Numbered from the stretch's first letter, positions 33,716 to 43,235 are shown. The stretch: 64,000 bases of DNA from Ruminococcaceae bacterium Marseille-P2935 (GCA_900104565.1 LT629951.1:401501-465500); one strand, 5' to 3'. Notes: generated by a model from the letters alone, not told the origin. Made by a program: numbers and translations.

Positions 33716-34144
33716 TTACAGCCGCCCCAACAATTTTTCCAGATTTTCTACCGTTTCGCGGGTAATAAAATGTTCTATCTGCTCCACCTGCTGCAATTCG
33801 TTTTCAGAATGATTTAGCTTGCAGAAAAAGCGCAGCAGCACATCATGCCGCCATAACAGGTAAGACCCAATCTCCCAGCCTTTTTGGGTGGGAGTGATCA
33901 GACCATATCGTTCAAAGTTAACCAACCCCAGCTGCTTGAGTTTAGAGACCATTTTGGAGGAAGAGGACGGCTGTACATTAAGCTTAGAGGCGAGCAGATT
34001 AATGCGCATATAATCGTTTTTTTGGCAGTAACGGCAGATCATTTCTAAATAATCTTCCATCGATTCGGTAATGCCAAACTGTTTTTTTAATTGGTACCCT
34101 TTTAAGGTATGAAATTCGCTGTGTACCGAACGATTTTGCTCCAT
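33716..34144 (-). CDS. MntR/DtxR family metal-dependent regulator
   Basis: A 142-residue regulator. It has SMEDYLEMI (with the metal ligand Asp), the helix-turn-helix INLLASKLNVQPSSSSKMVSKL, GLITPTQKGWEIG and the dimer/metal part LLWRHDVLLRFF and QVEQIEHF. These keep the His, Glu and Glu-His ligands of Bacillus MntR. There is no SH3 domain, as in MntR. The start chosen is ATG 34144, 7 bases after GGAG; the frame runs to 34207 but has no ribosome site there. It diverges from the second feoA, so it may control that iron(II)/manganese uptake system. Confidence 0.9.
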   Translation of the reverse strand: MEQNRSVHSEFHTLKGYQLKKQFGITESMEDYLEMICRYCQKNDYMRINLLASKLNVQPSSSSKMVSKLKQLGLVNFERYGLITPTQKGWEIGSYLLWRHDVLLRFFCKLNHSENELQQVEQIEHFITRETVENLEKLLGRL

Positions 34145-34501
34145 AAAAATGCTCCATTCTGCAGCTCTGCGATTATTCAATTTAGAAACAAGTTGGTTCT
34201 TATTCATTAGAGCAGAAGAAAAATAAGAGCGTTAGCGCATGGGGCATAAGTGGGAAGGAGAGCAGACCACTCCTGCGCATAAGGAAAGTCTAACATTTTA
34301 AACCTTGCTCTATTCTGCAGCTTCGGACATATTTTATGAAATGACCTAACCATTTTGGGTATGGTGCAGTCATTTAGCCGAAGGAAACTTTTTTGCTGTA
34401 TCCCTGCGAAAATCAGTCACCCAACCTGAACCTCATGCATAAGTTGCTACTAGGAAACATTATTTCCACTATCTAATACTTATTTTGAGGAGAACCCAAT
34501 T
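34145..34501. other. Divergent control region between mntR-like gene and feoA2
   Basis: About 357 bases with no gene. I expect the promoters of both flanking genes and a metal-regulator site here, but no clear -35/-10 pair or palindrome stood out. Confidence 0.4.
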
Positions 34502-34735
34502 ATGAATGAAAATATACTAACATTGAACCATGTTTTGGAGGGAAATACCGTGAGAGTGAAAAAACTGGCTACCAGCGGATCAATGCGCCGCCGCTTACTG
34601 GATATGGGGTTAATTGAAGGAACCAAAGTGGAATGTGTTCAAAAAAGCCCGGCTGGTGACCCAATCGCCTATCTGATCCGGGGTGCAGTCATTGCACTGC
34701 GTTCGGAGGATTCGTCCCGTATTTTTGTAGAATAA
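34502..34735 (+). CDS. feoA: FeoA, iron(II) transport accessory protein (second copy)
   Basis: A 77-residue protein: MNENILTLNHVLEGNTVRVKKL, then SMRRRLLDMGLIEGTKVECVQKS, GDPIAYLIRGAVIALRSEDSSRI. It is the SH3-like FeoA fold, with RRRLLDMG shared with the first copy but otherwise clearly diverged. The ATG follows GAGGAGAA. Unlike the first system it does not overlap feoB: 440 bases with a hairpin lie between. Confidence 0.93.
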   Translation: MNENILTLNHVLEGNTVRVKKLATSGSMRRRLLDMGLIEGTKVECVQKSPAGDPIAYLIRGAVIALRSEDSSRIFVE

Positions 34736-35111
34736 TAACAATAAAGTAAGTTTACTCTGCACGAAGCCATCGCGCCATGGCAGATCGGTGCGCTGAAACG
34801 ATAAGTTTTGGCCTGCTCCCCGGTGAGATTAGTCCAAGCGGAACTTGTTTTGCCGGTAGATTGTTTTAACATTTGCAGCAACTGCAGCAGTTTTGGTACG
34901 CAAATCCAGAAATCCAGTGAATAAGGTGACAAGTAACTGTGTTGTTGTACGCTTTCAGCGCCATCCTTTTATTCTGCTTTCTGTAAGATATTGATCTGTG
35001 TACCAGAGCTAACGAACAATCCGGAAACCGGCAAGGGTTTCTGTGGTTTTTCTTAAGGCAGTTCACTTTCAGCAAATTTTTCTGGTATCAATTCAGAAAT
35101 GCTCTGATTTC

Positions 35112-35137
35112 GTCCGCCTCCCTTCAGGGCGGCGGAC
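35112..35137 (+). terminator. Hairpin between feoA2 and feoB2
   Basis: GTCCGCC (35112-35118) pairs with GGCGGAC (35131-35137), with an inner CCC/GGG pair, followed by TTTGT. It could be an attenuator, given that feoB2 starts 41 bases later. The rest of 34736-35178 shows no gene. Confidence 0.5.
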
Positions 35138-35178
35138 TTTGTAAAACCTAAATTAGAAAGAAAGATTAGGTGATGAAT

Positions 35179-37329
35179 ATGGGGTTAACAGCAAATTCCA
35201 CAGGAGCAGGCGCCGTAGACCACGGGCTACTGATTGAAAAATTAACACCGTATGATAAGGTGGTAGCTTTGGCCGGCAACCCAAATGTTGGCAAGAGCAC
35301 AGTATTTAATGGGTTGACCGGGCTCAACCAGCATACAGGCAACTGGCCGGGAAAGACAGTAACCAATGCCCAGGGGCGCTGCCGCCATGGCGAAATGAAT
35401 TTCATCATGGTTGATATTCCAGGCACCTATTCCCTGATGGCTCATTCGGCCGAAGAAGAGGTGGCCCGGGACTTTGTTTGCTTTGGCGAACCTGATGCAG
35501 TGGTTGTAGTTTGTGATGCGACCTGCCTGGAGCGCAATTTGAACCTGGTGCTTCAAACAACCGAAATAACCCCCAACGTGGTGGTTTGCATCAACTTAAT
35601 GGACGAAGCAAAGAAAAAACATATTCAAATAGACTTAAACCAGCTTTCAAAAAATTTAGGTGTCCCGGTTGTAGGGGCAAGTGCCCGTAGCGGAAAAGGA
35701 CTGCCAGAATTAATGGATCAGGTATCCGGCATGGTTACATATCAAACCAAAGCAGCCCCTCCTCCTATTCGGTATATTAAACCGGTGGAGGATGCGGTTG
35801 CACATATTCAGCCGGTTATTCAGGCAAAACTGTCCGGAAAGCTGAACAGCCGCTGGGTTGCGCTGCGGTTGTTGGAAGGGGACGAAAAACTGGAGCGCAG
35901 TTTAGATGAATATTTGGGGTTTCCTCTTACGCAGGATGAACAGGTGTCGGCTTTGGTAAAAGAGGAAAAGGATGTTTTGCTGGAACAGGAAATTGATGAA
36001 GATAAGCTGCGGGATATTTTGGTTTCCTGTATTGTGCTGCGGGCAGAGGAAGTATGCTATGATGCGATTTGTTTTGAACGGAAAGAATACCTTCAGCGGG
36101 ACAGAAAGATCGATCAATACCTCACCAGCAAATGGACGGGAATCCCTATTATGCTGCTGCTTCTTGCAGGGGTGTTTTGGCTTACGATTACCGGGGCAAA
36201 TTACCCGTCAGCCTTGCTCTCAAACGCTATGTTTGCCATAGAGGATTGGTTGAAATCGGCTTTTCAATACTTTCATGCGCCGCTCTGGCTGGAGGGTGCC
36301 CTGGTAGAAGGCGTATTCCGCGTGTTGGGGTGGGTCGTATCAGTTATGTTGCCCCCTATGGCAATCTTTTTCCCGCTTTTTACCCTGCTGGAGGATTTGG
36401 GATACCTGCCCAGGGTAGCGTTTAACTTAGATAAATACTTTAAAAAGGCCTGCGCCTGCGGAAAACAGGCCTTAACAATGGCTATGGGGTTTGGGTGCAA
36501 TGCGGCCGGCATTGTAGGCTGCCGGATTATCGATTCCCCCCGGGAACGGCTGATTGCAATTATCACCAATAACTTTGTACCCTGTAATGGGCGTTTTCCC
36601 ACACTGATTGCAATTATTACCATGTTTTTTGCAGGTACTGCACTGGGCGGTTTTCAGTCAGTAGCGTCCACATTGCTGCTTACGGGAGTTGTCGTATTTG
36701 GGGTGCTAATGACCTTTTTTATCTCTAAACTACTTTCTCTTACCATCCTAAAGGGGGTACCATCTTCCTTTACGCTGGAGCTGCCCCCCTACCGAAAGCC
36801 GCAGATTGGAAAAACCATTGTGCGTTCCGTTTTTGACCGTACCCTTTTTGTGCTGGGCCGTGCGGTAGCAGTCGCTGCTCCGGCGGGACTTGTAATTTGG
36901 ATTATGGCAAATATAACGGTAGGCAGTTCCAGCCTGTTGGCGGTCTGTGCGGGTTTTCTGGACCCGTTTGCCCGGCTTATCGGGTTGGATGGTGTTATAT
37001 TAATGGCATTTGTTTTGGGTTTCCCGGCCAATGAAATTGTGATACCGATTATTATTATGGCGTATCTTTCTACAGGCAGCATATCCGACATGGAAAACCT
37101 TACTCAATTAAAAGACCTGCTGGTAAACAATGGCTGGACCTGGCTGACAGCGGTGTGCACCATGCTTTTTTCACTGATGCACTGGCCCTGCTCCACCACC
37201 TGTATGACCATAAAAAAGGAAACTCAAAGTTTTAAATGGACGGCTGTTTCCTTTTTGGTTCCCACCGTTACCGGTATTATCATCTGTTTTGTGGTTGCCA
37301 GCGCAGCAAGGCTTTTACATTTGGCATAA
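35179..37329 (+). CDS. feoB: FeoB, iron(II) transporter (second copy)
   Basis: A membrane GTPase of about 716 residues with a roughly 30-residue N-terminal extension before the G domain. Motifs are G1 GNPNVGKSTVFNGL, NWPGKTVTNA, G3 VDIPGTYSL, G4 NLMDE, then an insert rich in Glu before the membrane part (EEKDVLLEQEIDEDKL). Gate regions are GFGCNAAGIVGCRII and NNFVPCNGRFPTLIAII, ending SLMHWPCSTTCMTIKKET. It is a different FeoB subtype from copy one (Pro-Cys in place of Ser-Cys). ATG 35179 has AGGTG 6 bases before; ATG 35173 is an alternative. Confidence 0.95.
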   Translation: MGLTANSTGAGAVDHGLLIEKLTPYDKVVALAGNPNVGKSTVFNGLTGLNQHTGNWPGKTVTNAQGRCRHGEMNFIMVDIPGTYSLMAHSAEEEVARDFVCFGEPDAVVVVCDATCLERNLNLVLQTTEITPNVVVCINLMDEAKKKHIQIDLNQLSKNLGVPVVGASARSGKGLPELMDQVSGMVTYQTKAAPPPIRYIKPVEDAVAHIQPVIQAKLSGKLNSRWVALRLLEGDEKLERSLDEYLGFPLTQDEQVSALVKEEKDVLLEQEIDEDKLRDILVSCIVLRAEEVCYDAICFERKEYLQRDRKIDQYLTSKWTGIPIMLLLLAGVFWLTITGANYPSALLSNAMFAIEDWLKSAFQYFHAPLWLEGALVEGVFRVLGWVVSVMLPPMAIFFPLFTLLEDLGYLPRVAFNLDKYFKKACACGKQALTMAMGFGCNAAGIVGCRIIDSPRERLIAIITNNFVPCNGRFPTLIAIITMFFAGTALGGFQSVASTLLLTGVVVFGVLMTFFISKLLSLTILKGVPSSFTLELPPYRKPQIGKTIVRSVFDRTLFVLGRAVAVAAPAGLVIWIMANITVGSSSLLAVCAGFLDPFARLIGLDGVILMAFVLGFPANEIVIPIIIMAYLSTGSISDMENLTQLKDLLVNNGWTWLTAVCTMLFSLMHWPCSTTCMTIKKETQSFKWTAVSFLVPTVTGIIICFVVASAARLLHLA

Positions 37330-37567
37330 CAGCAGCAAGATGAGAGGTGTCTGCATCCCAAGCCTTGCCAGCTAAGAGGCTGCGGTATCACAATACCAGC
37401 CGCTTATGCAAGAATATTTGAGCATTTTAAAGTAGCGCAACGGTTTAACAGGCGGTTGACCCAACAAGATGCCGGGAAATAGATAGAAAAATTATACCTG
37501 TTATGTTAAAATTAAAAAAGAAAGATTAATAAAATTTACTGATGCAGATAAAAGAGGGGGTTGAGGA

Positions 37568-37771
37568 ATGTATTTGCTTGTTGGTGTTTTATTCCTTGCC
37601 GTTGGGGCATTGATGCTTATAAAGCCGCATGTTATTTTTACCATTGCAGAGAACTGGAAAAGCAACGATTCGGTAGAACCTTCCAATTTATATATTTTTA
37701 GTACGAGGTTTGGAGGAGCAATTCTCTTATTGGTAGGGGCTTTGGGTGTAATAGCACAATTTATATTGTAA
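37568..37771 (+). CDS. Small membrane protein, two spans (DUF6199-like)
   Basis: A 67-residue protein: hydrophobic LLVGVLFLAVGALMLI, a loop ENWKSNDSVEPSNLYIFSTRFGG, then ILLLVGALGVIAQFIL. The WKSND.EPS..Y..STR.GG loop resembles small Clostridial DUF6199-type proteins, but I am not certain of the family. The ATG follows a GGGGGTTGAGGA stretch. It is a lone gene with no clear partner. Confidence 0.75.
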   Translation: MYLLVGVLFLAVGALMLIKPHVIFTIAENWKSNDSVEPSNLYIFSTRFGGAILLLVGALGVIAQFIL

Positions 37772-38052
37772 GCATTGGTAAACAAAGGGGAATGGTGTCT
37801 AAACAGGTGTAACAGGTATGTGTTGCCCCGCGGTCCTACCATCCCTCGAAGGTGGCTTTGCTGGGTTAGCTGCGGTTACGGGCTGACCAGCAAGGCAGGC
37901 TGTTTTTCGCCCATCAACGAGGATAACACGGCCCAAGGGACGGACTTAGTAAAACAGTTCTTGTAAAAAGGCGGTTTGCAGTGAATTTTTTCAATCTTGA
38001 AAAGCAGGTGGCTGCGTGTTAGAATATAGGGCGAGTGTCAAACAGGCATAAG

Positions 38053-38083
38053 GTTCATGCGCTGGGAAAACCAGCGCATGAAC
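38053..38083. repeat. 13-bp perfect inverted repeat upstream of the MATE gene
   Basis: GTTCATGCGCTGG (38053-38065) and CCAGCGCATGAAC (38071-38083) around a GAAAA loop, about 100 bases before the MATE start. There is no T-run. The gap 37772-38180 shows no gene; this hairpin may be a regulatory leader element. Confidence 0.6.
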
Positions 38084-38180
38084 TATGTTATAACCAAATT
38101 CGCCTTGGCGGAACAGCCGCTCTGCATCGCGTGTTATGTCATACAGGCATTCGAATAAAACGGTTAAAGGGTTGTATGTT

Positions 38181-39542
38181 GTGGCAAACAAAAGCTTAGC
38201 AAAAAAACTGGACAAAACCTTCTACCAAATGCTGGTTTCTATTACTCTGCCTATTGCATTGCAGAACATCATTTCTTACAGTGTTAATTTAATGGACACC
38301 GTTATGCTGGGGGCGCTTGGAGAGGTAGCGCTGTCTGCTGCGGCGCTGGCAAACCAGATGTTCTTTATTTTTACGGTGGTATGTTTTGGCGTGGCGGGCG
38401 GAGCCATTGTATTGGCCAGTCAATATTGGGGAAAACAGGATACGCAGTCTATCTGCAAAGTAATGAGCATTGCTTTGAAGGTGACCACAGGGTTTGGCGT
38501 TGTGTTTACTCTGTTTATTCTGGTATTTCCGGCACAAATCATGGGGGTATTTACTCCCGAACAGGCGGTTATTGAAGCCGGGGTAGATTACTTAAGAATG
38601 GTTTCCCTCTCGTACATATTTTATGGAATCACCTCCACTTTTCTGGTGATGCTGCGCAGTGTAGAGACGGTAAATATCTCCCTGTTAATTTACTCCGTTT
38701 CGTTTGTAGTCAATGTGTTTTTCAATTATGTATTTATTTTCGGCAAGTTTGGAGCGCCAGCACTGGGGGTTACCGGTGCGGCAGTAGGTACGGTAATCGC
38801 CCGTATTACCGAGTTTATCATCATGCTGGTTTACCTGCTTAAGTTCGAAAAAAAGCTGAAATACCGTCCTTATATGCTAAAATGGAAGGACAAGGAGCTG
38901 CTGGGGGATATTGTCCGTTATGGTTTGCCGGTGTTGATTAACGAATCTTTCTGGGCAGTAGGGACCTCGGTGCACTCCATTATTTTAGGGCATATGGGTT
39001 ACATGGTGGTAGCCGCCAATAGCATCTGCAGTGTAGTGTTTCAGATGGCGTCCTCCTTTATTATGGGGGTAGGCAATGCTTCGGCAGTTATAGTGGGCAA
39101 AGTGGTGGGCCAAAACGATGTGGAGTATGCCAAGCTGGTGGCAAAAAAGCTTAAAATGATTTATTTTTGGATGGGGATCGTTTCTGCAGGAATTTTACTT
39201 CTCATTAAAAATCCCATTATTGCTATTTATGATATCGAACCCGCCACAGTAGTCATCGCCAACCAGCTGATGATTGCCTATGCGGGAGCGGTGTTCTTTA
39301 TGGCGTTTACCTGTCCGCTGATTATGGGCGTATTCCGGGGCAGCGGCGACACCAAATTTGCCATGGTGGTAGATGTGGGCTGCCTGTGGCTGTGTATTCC
39401 TATTGGTGCGGCCGCCGCTTTTCTCTTTCACTTGCCGCCGGTGGCAGTGTTTTGCTGCCTGCGTTTCGAAATGGTGCTGAAAACTGTTATTTGCCTGTGG
39501 CGGCTGCGGGGAGACAGCTGGATTCGCAATGTTACCCGGTAA
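38181..39542 (+). CDS. MATE family efflux transporter
   Basis: A membrane antiporter of about 453 residues with twelve expected spans. It begins VANKSLAKKLDKTFYQMLVSITLPIALQN, then SVNLMDTVMLGALGEVALSAAALANQ and ASQYWGKQDTQSI, the conserved N-lobe loop. The C-lobe starts at LPVLINESFWAVGTSVHSIILGHMG. It exports drugs or metabolites using Na+ or H+. The start chosen is GTG 38181 with AAAGGG 9 bases before; ATG 38136 has no ribosome site. It ends in an own terminator. Confidence 0.93.
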   Translation: MANKSLAKKLDKTFYQMLVSITLPIALQNIISYSVNLMDTVMLGALGEVALSAAALANQMFFIFTVVCFGVAGGAIVLASQYWGKQDTQSICKVMSIALKVTTGFGVVFTLFILVFPAQIMGVFTPEQAVIEAGVDYLRMVSLSYIFYGITSTFLVMLRSVETVNISLLIYSVSFVVNVFFNYVFIFGKFGAPALGVTGAAVGTVIARITEFIIMLVYLLKFEKKLKYRPYMLKWKDKELLGDIVRYGLPVLINESFWAVGTSVHSIILGHMGYMVVAANSICSVVFQMASSFIMGVGNASAVIVGKVVGQNDVEYAKLVAKKLKMIYFWMGIVSAGILLLIKNPIIAIYDIEPATVVIANQLMIAYAGAVFFMAFTCPLIMGVFRGSGDTKFAMVVDVGCLWLCIPIGAAAAFLFHLPPVAVFCCLRFEMVLKTVICLWRLRGDSWIRNVTR

Positions 39543-39585
39543 ACGCGGGTATATTTTTAAAATGAAAAAATTAATACCTTTTGGT

Positions 39586-39625
39586 AAAACCAGTGCCCGG
39601 CATGTTTGCAGGCGCTGGTTTTTTA
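39586..39625 (+). terminator. Terminator after the MATE gene
   Basis: AAAACCAGTGCC (39586-39597) pairs with GGCGCTGGTTTT (39611-39622) with one G-U pair, followed by TTTT. Confidence 0.8.
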
Positions 39626-39731
39626 GCATTTGCATTATAATACCTTTGCCTATTCCGCGGTTTGCGCCCTTGACAGGAAGAAAACACCTGCCTTATAGTT
39701 AAACCAAAACAACGGAAAAGGCGGTGGATAT

Positions 39732-40466
39732 ATGGAAATTTTTCCTGCAGAGGATTATGGGCAGATGAGCGGTATGGCTGCCCAATTGGTGATTGAGCAG
39801 GTAAAGGCCAAACCCGGCAGTGTGATTGGTCTGGTAACCGGGGGTACAACCGAGGGAATGTACAGGCAGCTGGTGGAAAGTTACCGGCAGGGTCAGGTGA
39901 GCTTTGGGCAGGTAAAGACGGTCAACACCGATGAATACTACAAGATTGCTCCCGATAATGATCAAAGCTATCAATATTATATGCAGCAGAGGTTTTTTTC
40001 CCAGGTAGATATTAAGGCCGAAAATACCCTGTTGGTAGACGGGCTGGCGGCAGACCCGGCTGAGGAATGCGCACGGTATGACCGGGCTTTGGTGGAAACA
40101 GGGCCTATGGACCTACTGATTTTGGGTATGGGTGGAAACGGCCACATAGCGTTTAATGAGCCGCAGCCGGATTGCTTTGAACGAAATACCCATCTGGTCA
40201 AACTAACCGACAGCACAATTCATGCAAATTCCCGTTTTTTTGAGCGGTGGGAAGATATTCCCAAATATGCAATTACTATGGGGATTGGCCCCATGATGGC
40301 GGCAAAGAAAATTGTTTTTTTGGTAAGCGGAGAAGGTAAAAGCGATATGCTGCAGCAAGCACTTCACGGCCCGGTAACGCCAATGGTACCGGCCTCAATT
40401 TTACAGTTCCATCAAAATTTAACAGTAATTGCCGACAAAGCGGCGTTAACAAAGGTTGTGTTGTAA
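39732..40466 (+). CDS. nagB: Glucosamine-6-phosphate deaminase/isomerase
   Basis: A 244-residue cytoplasmic enzyme turning glucosamine-6-phosphate into fructose-6-phosphate and ammonia. GLVTGGTTEGMYRQL is the phosphate-binding loop, NTDEYYKI carries the catalytic Asp, and GMGGNGHIAFNEP the catalytic His region; MGIGPMMAAKKIVFLVSG is the C-terminal conserved block. The length is typical of Gram-positive NagB. The ATG follows GGCGGTGG. It is monocistronic, with nagA not in the window. It could link amino sugars from the neighbouring sugar loci to glycolysis, but this is only positional. Confidence 0.93.
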   Translation: MEIFPAEDYGQMSGMAAQLVIEQVKAKPGSVIGLVTGGTTEGMYRQLVESYRQGQVSFGQVKTVNTDEYYKIAPDNDQSYQYYMQQRFFSQVDIKAENTLLVDGLAADPAEECARYDRALVETGPMDLLILGMGGNGHIAFNEPQPDCFERNTHLVKLTDSTIHANSRFFERWEDIPKYAITMGIGPMMAAKKIVFLVSGEGKSDMLQQALHGPVTPMVPASILQFHQNLTVIADKAALTKVVL

Positions 40467-40498
40467 CAAGTATTTGCCAAGACGTAAGCCCATAGCAG

Positions 40499-40535
40499 GC
40501 AAGGGTGACGGAAAATCTGTCACCCTTGCTTTTTT
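40499..40535 (+). terminator. Terminator of nagB
   Basis: GCAAGGGTGAC (40499-40509) pairs with GTCACCCTTGC (40519-40529), followed by six Ts. It begins 33 bases after the nagB stop. Confidence 0.9.
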
Positions 40536-40762
40536 GTTGTAAAACAACGCCAGATGAGCCGATTAAGCAAAAAAAGCTTTTGGTGTTAATAACCACTGTA
40601 AATTTACTTGAGGCTTATTCCGGCCGTCATTTCGGTAAAATCAACTTTTTTCTTTCTCATAGTGTTAGTTTGTTTGGCAGCGCCGCTGGATATTTGTTCG
40701 ATAATAGATTAACAAATTTTTACTAAATTGTAATAACTGAAAAATTCCTGGATAAATTTCAG

Positions 40763-41065
40763 AATGTATCATCAAATGTATTAAAAATGTATCAACAAGC
40801 AAAGTCTGAAAGTTGTTTTTTTAAACATTTAAATGTTATATCAATACAACATATAACCGTTTCGTTTTTAATGAAGTAAGAGGTTCTTCACCAATTGCAA
40901 AAGTGAGGGACATCGTGTTTTTCCGGCAGCAGCTATAGGGCTTAGGTGAAAAAATTTAATTTTAGCGAAATGATAAGAGAAAATGCAAATGTATAATAAT
41001 TCGGTTTTTTAATATAATTGGATCAGATTATGAGCAAATGTATTAGTTTTTACCTTTAAATGTAC
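40763..41065 (+). promoter_or_regulatory. Cluster of AATGTAT repeats in a 690-base control region
   Basis: The heptamer AATGTAT occurs at 40763, 40775, 40786 (11-12 base spacing), 40988 and 41037, with the near copies AATGTTA (about 40831) and AATGTAC (41059). The region 40536-41226 has no gene and is strongly AT-rich. The first three are in helical phase. They may be binding sites for the GntR regulator encoded just downstream or for another factor. Confidence 0.45.
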
Positions 41066-41142
41066 TAATATTGATACGAATAAATTAACCAAAAAATATT
41101 AACTATATATGTAATTTGTTATAATAATTGTTCAAAAAGTGC

Positions 41143-41170
41143 TTGAAAATCCTGCTGATTATGATATGAT
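41143..41170 (+). promoter_or_regulatory. Promoter of the gntR-sugar transport operon
   Basis: TTGAAA (41143-41148), 16 bases, TATGAT (41165-41170), about 55 bases before the regulator start. Confidence 0.65.
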
Positions 41171-41226
41171 TTGAAATACAACAGAGATTTTTATAAAAAA
41201 CATTTACATACAAATGAGGTATAAAT

Positions 41227-41964
41227 ATGAAGAATCCTCCCAGTAAGCCGTTGTACTACCAGCTGAAGCAAAACATTCTCAAATGGATTGAGGACGAAAA
41301 ATACATGCCGGGAGACCTTCTTCCTTCAGAAAAGCAGCTGCAGGAGGAATTTAATCTGAGCCGGACTACCGTGCGCTTAGCAATGAAGGAATTGGAGCTG
41401 GAAGGCGTTGTGGTGCGAAGCCCTGGGAAAGGAACCTTTGTAGCCTGCCTTAAAACCGAAACCGGACCCCGCAGACTGCTAAGCTTTACCAAAGAGATGC
41501 AAAAATGTAATCTCACCCCCAGCAGTGAGATTTTATCCTTCGAAAAAGAACTTCCGCCGGCCAAAATTGCAAAAGGCCTTGAAATCAGTGAGGATCAGAC
41601 TGTTTGGCGGATGGAGCGGATCCGACTGGCAGATGGGGTGCCAATGGCTACCGAAATAAACTATATTCCCTCTACGCTGCTGCCGGGCCTTGAAGCTATT
41701 AATAAATCCCTTTCCTTTTACCAGTATATTGAACAGGCCCACAATATTGTGGCGGCCTACGCCAATGAACGGGTAGAGGCTCGAATTGCCAATTTTCGCG
41801 AGAGCAAACAGCTGGGGATTGCCAAAGGTGCACCGGTATTGTATGTAGAACGCTTAACCTATGGCTATGTGCGTAACCGGCCAATGGTACATATTCCGAT
41901 CGAAATGGTTAAAATCGTATACAACGCCGAAAAATATGCTGTAAACCTGCATATTGAGCGGTAA
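41227..41964 (+). CDS. GntR family regulator, HutC/UTRA type
   Basis: A 245-residue regulator. The N-terminal winged helix reads PLYYQLKQNILKWIE, GDLLPSEKQLQEEFNLSRTTVRLAMKEL and VVRSPGKGTFVA. The UTRA effector domain (about residues 85-240) has LSFTKEMQKCNLTPSSEILS, TVWRMERIRLADGVPMATE and YVERLTYGYVRNRPMV. Such domains bind sugar phosphates, amino sugars or other small ligands. The ATG follows GAGGT. It lies 68 bases before a sugar-binding lipoprotein and probably regulates that operon. Confidence 0.94.
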   Translation: MKNPPSKPLYYQLKQNILKWIEDEKYMPGDLLPSEKQLQEEFNLSRTTVRLAMKELELEGVVVRSPGKGTFVACLKTETGPRRLLSFTKEMQKCNLTPSSEILSFEKELPPAKIAKGLEISEDQTVWRMERIRLADGVPMATEINYIPSTLLPGLEAINKSLSFYQYIEQAHNIVAAYANERVEARIANFRESKQLGIAKGAPVLYVERLTYGYVRNRPMVHIPIEMVKIVYNAEKYAVNLHIER

Positions 41965-42032
41965 TGAAAGCGCCTTAATAAGCAGAAGAAGACCGCTTAT
42001 TTGCAATAATTACAAAACTAGGAGGAAGAAAA

Positions 42033-43220
42033 ATGAAAGCGAAAAAACTACTGGCATTATTTCTTGCAGTAATGATGGTGGCCGCTGTTGCGGGATGTAC
42101 ACCGTCCTCAACCTCGACCAGCGCACCGGTATCAGGGCCAGCATCCACCGGCACAGATGCCTCTAAAGCTGAAGTGCCCACCGAGGGACTGACCTTCAAA
42201 GACCCCGTTCCAAAGCCGGACGTAATTACCACAAAAGGCCCTGATGGAAACACCGCCGCTTGGTATACCGACCTGGAGCTCACACCGGAGGAATTGGCCG
42301 AGGTTCGGGGAATGAACCTGACCGCTTGCTTTGAGCTGATTAACTCCAGCGAATGGGATGCCGCCAATCTGATTGGGTTTACCGATGCCTGCAATGCCAT
42401 GAATATTAAAATTGTTGGCCAGGCAGTGTGCGATTTGGACCCCATCAAGCAAAAAGCCAATATGGAACAGTTCCAGGCCATGAACCCCAACATCGTTTCC
42501 TGCCAGCCTCAGGATCTGGACGTTTGTGCACCTACCTTTGACCCTTTGTGGCAGGCCGGCGTAAAACTAACCTTTATGAGCAATGTTCCCACCGGCTATA
42601 CTGCAGGCAAGGAGTACGTAGGCGCTATTACCGACTCGCTGTACGATATGGGTGTTGACAGTGCCGAGATGCTGGCCGACGCTATTGGCGGCGAAGGCGA
42701 AATTGTTGCAATTACCGTTTCTGGCGTTAACTATGTATGCAATACCCGTGACCAGGCTTTCCTTGACACCATTAAAGAAAAATACCCCAATATCAAGGTT
42801 GTTGAAGTTGGCGGATTCCAGGAGGCCAGCGAAGCCGGCCAGGTAACCTCCGCTCTGCTTACCAAATACCCCAATGTTAAAGGTATTTTTGTATCCTATT
42901 CCACTCCTGCAATCGACGTACTGCAGACTGTTAAATCCTTAGGCCGCAAAGATGTTAAGATCGTAACCATGGACCTCGATAGCACTTGCGCTTTGGATAT
43001 GGCTGAAAACGGCAACATCGTTGGCATCGCCTGTGACATGCCTTACGCTATGGGCTTTGGCCGTGCTTTGATGGGCGCTTATGGCGTTCTGGGCAAAGAG
43101 TGCCCGGGTTATGTTACCTCTCCTTCTTTTAAAGTAACTCGCGATAACCTTGTGGACGGTTATAAGACCTCCCTGGGCATCGAGCCGCCGGCAGAAGTTC
43201 TGAAAGCACTGGGCAAATAA
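42033..43220 (+). CDS. Sugar ABC transporter binding lipoprotein (first CUT2-type system)
   Basis: A 395-residue lipoprotein: MKAKKLLALFLAVMMVAAV then lipobox VAGC (Cys about residue 22) and a Ser/Thr/Pro linker. The mature fold is a ribose-type binding protein, with ELINSSEWDAANLIGFTDACNAMNIKIVG, VGAITDSLYDMG, GEIVAITV, VKGIFVSYSTPAIDVL and ITTMDLD-type strand (VKIVTMDLDS). An unusual insert of about 55 residues (VPKPDVITTKGPDGNTAAW, LTPEELAEVRGM) precedes the core. The ATG follows AGGAGGAAG. A strong hairpin after the gene indicates higher expression than the ATPase. Confidence 0.9.
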   Translation: MKAKKLLALFLAVMMVAAVAGCTPSSTSTSAPVSGPASTGTDASKAEVPTEGLTFKDPVPKPDVITTKGPDGNTAAWYTDLELTPEELAEVRGMNLTACFELINSSEWDAANLIGFTDACNAMNIKIVGQAVCDLDPIKQKANMEQFQAMNPNIVSCQPQDLDVCAPTFDPLWQAGVKLTFMSNVPTGYTAGKEYVGAITDSLYDMGVDSAEMLADAIGGEGEIVAITVSGVNYVCNTRDQAFLDTIKEKYPNIKVVEVGGFQEASEAGQVTSALLTKYPNVKGIFVSYSTPAIDVLQTVKSLGRKDVKIVTMDLDSTCALDMAENGNIVGIACDMPYAMGFGRALMGAYGVLGKECPGYVTSPSFKVTRDNLVDGYKTSLGIEPPAEVLKALGK

Positions 43221-43235
43221 TAACGGATTCAAATT

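Noticed and set aside
37775-37966. Plus-strand 63-codon frame after the small membrane protein
   Set aside because: Weak ribosome context and no recognisable features; not enough to call a gene.
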